64,000 nt of DNA from NCBI GenBank assembly GCA_030248065.1, contig JASAMV010004292.1, positions 30,582-94,581 of the forward strand, written 5' to 3'. Positions 37,372-47,567 of this stretch are shown piece after piece. The notes below the pieces were generated by a model. It was not told where the DNA came from and made no database searches. It saw only the letters and a program-made list of their open reading frames with translations. The stretch is from Rhynchonema sp. JSB1_4 (Eukaryota > Nematoda > Chromadorea > Monhysterida > Xyalidae). Position 1 is the stretch's first letter; the number at the start of each line of letters is the position of its first letter. The translations under genes were made by a program, and so were the position numbers.

Positions 37372-37687
37372 CCGAGTGTGATGAAACCGCAATCAACAAG
37401 TCGAGCTGGAACTGAACGGTTACACAAAGTTGCATCGAACAAAGGGACCCAGTTTCGAGAAAATGTTGTCATGGTGGGCAACAAATGAGACAAAGTTTCC
37501 GCGACTGGCACGTCAAGCTTTCAAATATCTAAGCGCTCCGCCTACGAGCGTGCTTTCTGAACAGTTCTTTTCCTGTGCAGCTGATTTGTTTGATGACAAA
37601 ATATACTGCTTGAAACCAGAAAATGGTGAAATGCTTGTCTTTTTGTCAATGGCTTTGCCACTGATCGACGACAATTATGATCTTTGA
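37372..37687 (+). pseudogene. hAT-family transposase, C-terminal dimerisation fragment
   Basis: The conceptual product reads EKMLSWWATNETKFPRLARQ, then APPTSVLSEQFFSCA and later LKPENGEMLVFLS. This matches the hAT dimerisation region (WW..N...FP.L...A..YL..P.TS..SE..FS). The stop is at 37685-37687. The catalytic part is missing: the coding trace begins directly after the nested MITE. Confidence 0.88.
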
Positions 37688-38054
37688 ACTTCTCCGTCGT
37701 CAGCTATTCTCGATTTTCAATCGGCTTTAATCACTGTTGCGGGTGTTTATCCATGTGTGATAAACATGTTTCATGGTTGTCTGTGACATTAACTTGCATC
37801 TTATGCATAAAATGATAAAAACTATTACTTTTGGATAATCTGGTCAATCCCGATCCCGATCCCGGGATCCCGGGTTTTAAAAACTGGGATCCCGATCCCG
37901 ATCCCGACACTTTCTTGATCCCAATCCCGATCCCGATCCCGGGATTAAAAATGAATCCCGTTCGAACACTGATGATGACGACTTTGTAGCTTCCATGCAG
38001 TGAACGAAAAATGGGAAAGTCAAGGATTGGATCTGATAGAGAATGAACGGTTGA

Positions 38055-38816
38055 TGGAAGACTGATTACCGTTGTAATCAGTACACCCTGCAGAGGCTCT
38101 GGGGGGAAGACTGATTACAAATTAAACGAAGCTATAATCAGCCTTCCCCCCAAGGCCCAATCTCAGGAAGGCTGATTACGCATGCTGTAGTATGCATATA
38201 ATCAGCCTTCCTGGGTTGGGCAGCTGGGGGGAAGACTGATTACGCTGACTGAATTACGCGGAACGTGCGTATGGCCGGTGTGGTGTGAAGCACGGGTGTT
38301 GGGACCTGGTCCCAATTGAATGCAGATGTAAATAGATGTTTCACGTCATTGACTATCTCGAGTTTGTAGCGTCTGTGATATTTCACTTGGCTAAGACTTA
38401 GGCTTAGGCTCCGTTCAGCCTAAGCCAAATGAAACATCGCAGGCCTGTAAAACAGCGAGGTAATCATTACGTGAAACATTACGCGCGGTCGTTCCAATTC
38501 CAAAACAGTTTGCATCCGGACCAGAGCACTGGGAACGAACTGTCCCACAACCGATTCGGGTTTATCCGTTTTATTTTTCAATCCGTAATCAGTCTTCCCC
38601 CCAGCGCAGCTGAGTCGGGTTTATCAGGTTTATCAGCTTTATCCGGGTTATTTGTAATCAGTCTTCCCCCCAGCGCAGCTGAGTCGGGTTTATCAGCTTT
38701 ATCAGGTTTATCAGCTTTATCCGGGTTATTTGTAATCAGTCTTCCCCCCAGCGCAAGGGAGTCGGGTTTATCAGGTTTATCAGCTTTATCCGTTTTATTT
38801 ATAATCAGTCTTCCCG
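38055..38816. repeat. Composite of GGAAGACTGATTA inverted repeats and a ~70-bp tandem repeat
   Basis: GGAAGACTGATTA and its complement TAATCAGTCTTCC recur at least eight times. From about 38580 to 38815 they form just over three tandem units of about 70 bp, each with GTCGGGTTTATCAGG and 12-bp TTTATCAGC/TTTATCCG iterations. An open frame across it encodes only Leu-Ser-Gly repeats. It may be a non-autonomous transposon with an internally amplified core. Confidence 0.75.
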
Positions 38817-39613
38817 GCACGGAATGAACTGTTACAGAAAGATGAAAGTACATACTGTAAGCGATACAAGCGTAAATGCCACGTATCTTCAATTAAACCG
38901 TGGATTAAATCCAAAATAATGGTGACACCGGACAATAGACAAAATCGACAGGCTGTGGTTAGGGAACAAGTGGACCTGTATGTCCAGAGCTTAGACATAT
39001 TTGGGGGACGTTTCCTGTTTTGCTGTGTGTCAACGAAAATATGGTCGATTTACGAAAGTTCGTCAAGATTCAGGATTTCATTCAGCGTGACAGTTTTATT
39101 CGCAGATCACAGCGTGAGCCACCGCCAACGAAAATTGTGCAACAACGAGAATGCAATAACAAATAATCATGACATCATTGTAACAAGAAACATGAACCAA
39201 ACACGCACGGCACCAAATAGACAAAGCCAGGCAGAGTGTGCATCACGCTGTATTTGTGACAGATGGGTTATCAGGAAACACAGCGTGGCCCAAAAACACT
39301 TTTGAATAGCTGATATGGCATCTGAAATACCGAAAAGGAATTTCAGGGTCACTTCAAAGCTCGAAACGCACACAGTAGAACTATAATGAGAGAACCCAGC
39401 CATAACAAGGTAATACATAAAGCCCCAAAGATTTGATATCAGATATTTGATGAATGATTATAAGCCTGACAAAAGTTGTGTATCACGCGCCTAATTCTTT
39501 TATTTTATTCCTAATGGCATCGACTAATTGATCTCTGGGCACATCTTGTTCTTCTCGCGTTGACACCACGCGCATTTTGACCACTCCTGAAAGAAGGCCG
39601 GGATAGCACAATG
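38817..39613. other. Intergenic stretch without recognised features
   Basis: About 800 bp between repeat blocks. No domain, splice-linked exon chain or RNA gene is recognised on either strand. Confidence 0.4.
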
Positions 39614-39621
39614 GTTCGGAT

Positions 39622-42600
39622 CATAGTTTTTTGCTACTAAATGGTTGCAATTTGCTACTAAAATTTCTCGTTGCTATAAAAAATCGAGGTTTAGGTTCCG
39701 TATCCTTTTGGGCCAGTGAACCTTTTGGGCCACTGCACTTCTTGGACCATGTTACTTTTTGGGCCAGGTACTTTTTGGGGCACGTTACTTTTCGGGCTAG
39801 GTACCTTTTGGACCACGTACCTTTTGGGCCAGGTTCCTTTTGGGCCACATGTTTATTTTTACTCACATGATCGCTTGCGCATACACAGTACATAAAATTG
39901 GGTGACGCTTGCGCTCAAACATTTAAAACAGTTATTCCCACGGCAGTCACTTTCGTCAGTCAGACAGGCGCATACTGCAATGCGCGGGTATGTCCATCTA
40001 AAGCAAGGGTCACAATTGACGTTCGGGATTTTTGTACGTCCGGGATTTTGTACATCCCGGATTTCTGCACGTCCCGGACTTTTGTACGACACGGACGTCT
40101 GTATTTTGTTGGTCACAACCAATGCAAAAATCCGGGACTTTTTACACCCATTGCAGAAGTCCGGGATTTTTGTAATCAGCCTGATGCAAACGCACGTACT
40201 GGTAAGGGCTAAGCTGTACGAATAAAGTTTCTTTTGTCACAGTTTTGTGTTGCGTTTAATTTTGTCTGGGTCAGTATTTACACCATTATTGATCAAAGAA
40301 GTTCAAAGATACACAAAGCATCTTGCTCAAATGCTGCCTAAAACTTCTTTCGGTTCATGTAATTCAAAAGGGCACTTTGAGTTTACTTTACTGTGCAAGT
40401 CTTAAGCCTCAAATGACTGTAAACAGTCAGATATCGATAATTTTAGAGACGCGAAAGTACATAAGGGGCTGCAAAAGTCCCGGACGTGCAAAAATCCGGG
40501 ACGCGAATCAAAAATTTCAGAACGCTATTTTGCGCGTCCCGGACTTTGGCAACAGCCTGCTAAAATCCCGGACGTATACTCTGACAATACTTTTGGGAAA
40601 AACTTTTCAAACGTGTTGCCTGATCCGTGAAGCACACGCAAACGCAACTGGCGCAGCCAGCTGAGTTTCGTAGAATTTCGCAAATCACTACGTTAGACTA
40701 CCGTGTTGAGCGGCTGGCAGTAACGTGACCGCTGCAACCAATACACGCATAATGCGCTTTACGGATCAGGCAACGTGTTTGAAAAGTTTCTCCCAAAAGT
40801 ATTGTCGGAGTATAATTGTGACCACGCGCGTCTGGGATGTTTGCTGCTTACAAAAATCCCGGACGTGCAAAAGTCCGGGATTTTTGCAATTGTGACCGAC
40901 GCTTAACACGTGGGTTCCATGTGGTTACGTCAAAGAGCGTGAGGTTACGTCAGTGAGAGGTTATGGCAGAGGTGTTGGGCGGAGTTGCAGACGGGGCGCA
41001 CTACGCCAATAGGAGACAGATTGTTGATTCCAGAATGTCCGGAGTCCGGATCAAAAATTAAGCCCTTGTCCAAGTTCGTCGTTTCCGAAAACCCTCGGCG
41101 AGTACCAATCCCCCCTAATCGAACACCATTCACATCTTATTTCCAACATGTAGTATCTTTAACCTGGCAAAGGTACTTTTTGACCACTCTATATATGGAG
41201 ATCAAAACAACGCAATACACTCTTTAGACACAGAAAGACCTCAACTTGGTGATCGGATCGGATGTGACTTGACTTTGGTCGTGCGTGTTTCTTGCATTAA
41301 GGATGTTAAGAACATTACTGGAGCACTAAATTTCTCCAGCTTAAAAGTTATTCACCTTAGGTCGTCGAACATATTTTACGCTGGTCGAAATGAGTGGCAT
41401 CACTAAATTTCTTAATATCTTAGTTCAAGGAAGTCACGTCACCAAGACAGAACTGGTCCGATCACTAAGTTTGATGTCGCCTACAGTGAATCCTTTTGTA
41501 GTGAATTTTTTACCATGCAATATACTTTGGATCGCAATCCGCAGTTAACCCCGAACAACTTCATACACAAGTAACCTGATTTTGTGATCAAAAATAATCT
41601 GCCTTCGCTCCCGATCCTAAACTCAGGTTACAAAACTCCAAAAAAATCACACCATAATCAAGAGTGGGCACCCATAAAAACGAAATAATGAAATGTGACG
41701 CGCGCGCTGTCAAATGGTTTTTACCCACGTGCCTTATATCATCATTCGTGTAACATCAACCAACCTGCCGTCTACGTCTATGCTTATATGTTAATGGCGA
41801 TCGATAAATAATGCGCACTTTCGATTTCCAACATTCGGAGAGTCATTAATGTTTCAACAAGACTACAAATAGGGTCTAAAGAGTTGACAGAAACGATGTC
41901 GCAGTGATCTTCGTACAAGAAAAAGAAATCAACCAAAAAGAATGTTTGTGGTCAAACGGACAGGCTGTGAGTGTTTTGTTATCGGTAATTATGACACTTT
42001 TGTCAGTCAGACAGGCGCATACTGCAACACGCGGGTATGTCCCTCTGGCATGTCTGTCGCAAATGGTACCCACATACAGCTGTGTCCCACTGTACTTATG
42101 TTTTTGATCTAAAAGCTTAGACCTTGGCCCAAAATGCATGTGGCATCTGTTGTGCAACTTTCACATTATCGGCGCTAGATCAGTTCGCCATAGGTACTGT
42201 AGACATGATCCTGGTTCAGGCTGTCATTTGAGTAAAACTAAACATGTGGCCCAAAAGTTACGGTACACCGTGGCCCAAAAAGTACCCGGCCCAAAACGCA
42301 CCTGGCCCGAAAGGTACATGGTCCGATATATAACATGGCCCAAAACGTACCTGGCCCAAAAAGTAACATGGCCCAAAAAGTACGGTGGCCCAAAAGGTTC
42401 ACTGGCCCAAAAAGATACGAAACCGAGGTTTAGTAGCTAGGATTTCAGGGTTTAGAAGCAAAAAATATACCATATATCTAAGGTATCCGAGCTTTACTTT
42501 CTTAAGCGTCTTAGCCTTGAAAATACAAAAATTTTGCGCTTCGCGCGTCGCTTGATTTATTCGGATGGTCACAAGTTGCGAGCTGGCGGGTCGCCAAGTA

Positions 42601-42905
42601 ATTGTTGAACACTTCACTCACTGGCATTCGTGTTTACTGATCATTTGGGTCTTTGGCTTTTGAAACACGAATGGCTGTGGTCATGAGAAACAAGAGATAT
42701 TCAGCTAAATTCAAAAGTGCTGCTGGAAGATTTGCTTCATGATCACTAGCCGGCTTGCACTCGGTGTTATCGCCTGATTATATGTGACTAATGGGACTCA
42801 AAAACACTGGAAAAATGTGTTTGCTAGTAATTCAAAAATTTGCTACTAAAAATTGCCGTTTTAGTAGCAATAGCTACTAGCCGATTTTGAAATAAAAAAA
42901 CCCTG
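39622..42905. mobile_element. 3.3-kb non-autonomous hAT-like element
   Basis: Ends CATAGTTTTTTGCTAC and, inverted, CAGGGTTTTTTTATTTC are flanked by GTTCGGAT (39614-39621 and 42906-42913), an 8-bp duplication. TAGTAGC/GCTACTA words cluster at both ends. Further in, about nine copies of a TGGCCCAAAAGGTACC-type unit lie in inverted orientation at each side (about 39700-39850 and 42240-42420). A 902-bp second element is nested at 40002-40903. No transposase is recognised. It ends about 100 bp beyond the synthetase stop codon. Confidence 0.82.
40002..40903. mobile_element. 902-bp nested element with GTCCGGGATTTTTG repeats
   Basis: Ends AGCAAGGGTCACAATTG and CAATTGTGACCGACGCT, flanked by TAA (39999-40001 and 40904-40906). 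Many copies of a GTCCGGGATTTTTGTAC-type unit fill both arms in opposite orientation. The centre holds a separate palindrome (about 40570-40805) with a shared TTGCCTGATCCGT block. It is PIF/Harbinger-like by target duplication and non-coding. Confidence 0.78.
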
Positions 42906-43009
42906 GTTCGGATGTGTGAGTGAACATGACAAGACAGCATGGGACTCGAAATCTAAACACAGGGTGTTGCGAAAGGTATGTAGTTGACTTCTCAACATTA
43001 GTCGGCCCC

Positions 43010-46000
43010 TCATTTTTGTTCGATGCTACTGTTCTTGTTGATTCCCCGTGCTGATTTTGAAGTAGCGACGTGACACATTTCTGTATGAACAGGAAAAGTT
43101 GAAACGAACCCTGTTCAAGTTCACTGGCGCCGAGAATGAGTGCAATTGGAATGGCTTGAGCCTCGCAGTACTGTAGCTGATCGAGTAGTCTAGGGTTGGT
43201 TTTGTAGGGCATTTCGGCCTGGAAAAGGGGAACGTGTCGATTTGTCCAACGTTTCAGATGATCTGGGAAAGTGATTACTCGCACAAATTTCGTCTCCGAT
43301 CAGTAGGAACGAGGCGAAACAATGTTCCATCCTGCCATGTCAGCTGATCTACACGGGCATGAACGAAGGACAAAATAACGCAGTTGTGATTTGCGTACCT
43401 TGACACCAGCCGCCCACAACATATTGATCAGCAGCAGCCGTTCGTCAGTCAACTTTTTGTGCGCTGATGCTACGTAGACCTCGGTTTGAGTCGTGCGGAT
43501 CTGGCGATTTTCTTGCTGAAAAGTTGGCGAACTACTTCAAACAAGACAGTGGATACTTTGGCACCGGTACATGTGGTCGTGGAACGCGGTATCGCAAAAT
43601 CACGACGTAGAAAAAGCACGAATGTTTTCACAACCTTCAGCTTCAAACATCAGCCGACCAGTAAGTAGGCGCACTGGTTACCGTGCATGCACAGTGAGTG
43701 CAACCAGCATGAGTTGTTAACTGATGTTTCATGATCGAAATGGAACGCAGAAACATATTACCACGGTCATCCAGAAACCTGATTTACAGAATAAGGAAAC
43801 AAAAAACTACTTTTCATACAAAATAAACAAAATCAAAAAAAACCTGTGCTTTCATTTCCATGATGGCAAATAGCCTCTCAATACCGATACTCACACCCAC
43901 GCATGGGACATCCAGGCCTTTCATCATGAACATGCCAACCAATTGATCGTATCTGAATGGAAATAAAGAGAAAACACCTAAAAATAAACAAGACAGAAAG
44001 TACGCCACAATGAACCAACCGTCCTCCGCCGGCCACCGACCCGACTCCGCCCATTTCTGATTTGTCCTCACCCGCTGAGGCCTCTTCTTCAGCTGGCGCT
44101 AATTCGGAGGACTTGGCAAATTCTGAAATATTGAAAAAACGTGAACAAAAATAACACTTATTTTCTTGACAAAGGGTGTATTTTGCTCTTCAAGTGAAAT
44201 CGAAGGTTACCGGTGATGACGGCTTCATAGATGACGCCCGTATAATAGTCGAGGCCACGCGCCAGACTCGGCTCAAACCTGAAAGACTAAACGTGACCGT
44301 CTACAGTTCTATTGCAATTTTTAAAATTTTTGGGATCTTTGGGATCGATCCGTATCAACGTGACAAATTACTCATGATTGTTTTGTCAACAGCACAAAGC
44401 ATTGTCAATTAATTTCAATATGATCACGAGGGAAAACAGTGTTTCAGAGGACAGATTCAATGTATACAAGATACAAAAGCTGATTACTTTCAATGCAGAC
44501 CGATTATTGCAAAACAAAGCTAAAACAAGGAAAATCAGAAGCAGCATTAGAATATAAACATTCATAATTTCCAGTTGGTCACTTCAATATCAATTCCAAA
44601 TACTGACAAAACCCAACCGCAAGCACCCACCTGATCCTTTTACCCAGTCCCAAACTGGCACAATACTTCAACAACAACTTCAGTTCATCCAGCGCTTTTC
44701 TCGCGTGTTTGTCCTTGCCAACGGGGGATTCCAGTAATTTATCGATTGCTTGTTCATTGTCTAAGTCGGGATTGTGTTCTGAATCGAGAAGTTTTATCAA
44801 ACTGTTTCATGCATGCCAAGAAAATAATCGAATGAGACGGGATCAAAAAATGTTATGTGAAATACTACTTTTATGTATTTTTGTCAGATATGTCGAAACC
44901 AGATGAGCCAGTCCAACCTCTGACAAGCAGGATAGGTTCGAGCTTCTCCGCATTGGCCAGCGGAATGTTTCGTTCATTCACAATTTCGTCTCTGACCGTG
45001 TCCCACGTTTGTTTGTCCAACTTATCAATGGACGAACAGACTATTTTGAATTTGGACTTTTTGATGCCGCACGATGTGAACATGCCATCCAGTAAACTGC
45101 GGTGATTGACCTGAGAAGGCATGATGTGGTGCAGCAATGTAGAATCTGCCCGGCATAACTTTTTGTTATCATGCCCATTCGCACAAGAATTGTTCACAAA
45201 ATCTTCCTATCATAATAAGTTTCTTGCTTCAGGACCGTACAAGTGGGTACGGCCCATAGATAATGTCCAGATGTAAGCCCGAAAATTGACTTTTGAAACA
45301 TTCGGGCAACAGACGCGTACGGAGCTTGCCAGCCAGGCAGCACTGCGCGTTTCAGATCCACGCATGGGTCGTTAGCGTTTGGCTTGGTCTAGATATTAAC
45401 CATGGGGTGTACCTTAACTGCACGGTCCTGAATAAAAAAGTTGACTACACCAGTATAAAATGTCTTCTTCAAGTTCAGTGTACTTGTTCGTTGCCGTTGC
45501 ATCGCATCAGAACTCAGAAGTCAAGTTGACAAGCGCCAAACAAACAGAAACAAACAAAAAAGCGAGCTAAAAATTACAAAAAAAGGTATCCTACCTTGAT
45601 GACATAATCACCCAACTGCAGCGCAGCCAGGATTTCGTCAACGATTTTCAAGCACTCCACTTCGGGTAGCATAGCGTCATACGAACCGGCAATGTCAAAA
45701 TCCTGCAAACCTCTCATAAACACATGGCAGGACAGGACATGCACACCACGGTCGGTTATCAATGGGCATGATAACAAGTGCTTGACCTGCACATTACATT
45801 CTCGATTTTAGAAGAGCTTCGTTTCAAAGAGACTTAACATTCTACAATTAAAACAAAAATCAAATAAAAATAACCACTCACACACTGCAAGAATTCCCTA
45901 TATCTGCCACGCGTCATCTTTGGATTGTCCCTTCGGTAGACCTTTGCGATGTGATAGCGTTTGGTGGTGGTGATACGGTTCATGGCCAGGTAACGAGCGA

Positions 46001-46860
46001 ATGGCACCTAGAAAAACGTTTGACGCCAATAAGGATAGATTTTGATGTATTTTCTTTTTCGAACGGGAAAAGATTACTAAGCCCGTAGCAAAATTAACCG
46101 TGCTTAGAGCTTCAAGCTGCTTCGGCGTTTTCAAGCTGCTTGTATATCTGTCTGCTCCTACCCAGCCCCCAACACCCGAGACCGAATGTTGAAGCCTGAG
46201 CCTACAGGCACACACTCACCGTCAGATCGTATCGCATCGATAATTTCTCGCCACCCTGATCGTCAAGGTCATACACCAGTTTGCCACCCTCTTCACCGTA
46301 TTTGCCGAGCAGAATGTCCTGTAATGCTTGGAATCTATTTTCAAAACTCCGAGCGAAACATCAACTGGTCTGCTTCCTCACGCAGCCGACTCTCGTTTAT
46401 CGAGCCTGTCAAGCAGATCTTTGGTAAAAACAGGTTATTGATTATGCACATTCCGATTTTTGAATAAAGAAAGAAGACTCAATAATTCAACACCAACTCT
46501 CATTTCGAACACGGGCGTATCGATAGTGGTTGCCCCGTGACGCTTGAAACATTCAACCACCGTATTCAACACCTTCAAATAAAACATTGTAAGGTTAAAT
46601 AAACATCTCAGTAATCTATCCCATTTCTTGAAACGTCATCCAACCTGTTCGCGAATGGCCATCTGCCTCGGTCCATAGTCCCTAGTTCCTTTCGGGCATT
46701 TGAGCGTGAACTTTGCTTCCGTGTCGGTTGCTGCTCCTTTTTCATTCAGAGGCTTATTAGTCTGTGATACATCATTGTTCGACAGCTCGACGTTCGACAT
46801 TTGCTGTTCCACTGCTGGTGCGGACATCTGAAGTTGCCTTTCGATGGATTGGCTGGACAA
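43010..46860 (-). CDS. HARS: Histidyl-tRNA synthetase, cytosolic type (13 exons)
   Basis: Class II aminoacyl-tRNA synthetase charging tRNA-His. Exons: 46860-46645, 46572-46498, 46318-46220, 46007-45882, 45702-45595, 45110-44918, 44778-44631, 44278-44211, 44122-44020, 43952-43844, 43515-43399, 43218-43110 and 43080-43010, splicing into 513 residues. Motif 1 is in the region [15 protein letters not shown]; motif 2 has [16 protein letters not shown]; the histidine-A signature is [10 protein letters not shown]; motif 3 is [10 protein letters not shown]. The anticodon-binding domain follows ([27 protein letters not shown]). The first 50 residues precede [14 protein letters not shown] and show no WHEP helix-turn-helix, which many animal cytosolic enzymes carry. 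The C-terminal 23 residues are the most diverged. The start is the first in-frame ATG of the first recognisable exon; an upstream targeting exon is possible. Confidence 0.95.
45228..45432. mobile_element. Small inverted-repeat element in intron 5 of the synthetase
   Basis: Ends TTCAGGACCGTACA and TGCACGGTCCTGAA form inverted repeats of about 40 bp, including CCCATAG(A)TAATGTCCAG. The middle is related to the element at 14017-14522. No clear target duplication is visible. Confidence 0.68.
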
Positions 46861-47567
46861 TCGTTACATCAAGCATGATAACAATGGAAATCACGATCCA
46901 AATACACGTTATGTGCGTCTTGAAACCACACTACAACTGTGGCGCTGTTGCTCTTTCCCGCACTTTATTGCATCAGCCACTAATGTTCCACAACAGATAA
47001 AAATGAGCGCCACATTTTGGTTGCAGTCACCTTTGCCCAGCATTCAATGAACAAATGTGATGAAACAAAAAACGGGAGCAACCAACCGTGACACACCGAC
47101 TTTGAATCAATTTCAGTAAGCTCCTTCGTAGATTCGAGTTCAGTAGCACAACTTTTAAGAAACGATCGGAGATCAAAGCTGCAGACATGCACACAACACA
47201 AGTGTGTACTGTGGGCGAGATTCACTAAATATTAAAAGAAACCTCCGTTTTTTGATTTAAATAGTTAAGATCAGCGAAATAAAAGTAAGGCATAAACCCT
47301 GGTCCAGAAAGGCTAACCAGTCTTCACGCAAATGGAAGCCGTCAAAGTCCGAACGCACTGTTTATTGACCACTGCATGAATGAGCACAATATCGAACATA
47401 TAACCGGAACAATAAAAATAATCAGGATTAATAACGGAGAAAACAAACAAAATTACACTAAAATGTCTGTCTGACGCGTTCTCCATAAAGACACGTTTTC
47501 GCTGTTTCATACCCAATCAATTTAAATCGCCAGTCAACAAATCATTCCATAACAATATCTAAATTGA

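Larger units (their letters stand above)
36790..37971. mobile_element. hAT transposon remnant with intact ends and 8-bp duplication
   Basis: The ends CAGTGTTCGAACGGGAT and TCCCGTTCGAACACTG are classic hAT-like termini. ATGATGAC occurs on both sides (36782-36789 and 37972-37979). Both ends carry long runs of GATCCC, probably transposase-binding repeats. The inside retains only the 3' end of a transposase gene (37372-37687) and a nested 356-bp MITE. The element cannot be autonomous now. Confidence 0.93.

Noticed and set aside
38429..38827. 132-codon Leu-Ser-Gly-rich protein
   Set aside because: It is a translation of the 70-bp tandem repeat; the complementary strand gives an equally long repeat-derived frame.
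42138..42440. 100-codon open frame with repeated WPK/AQK
   Set aside because: It is the translation of the TGGCCCAAAAGGTACC repeats in the arm of the 3.3-kb element.
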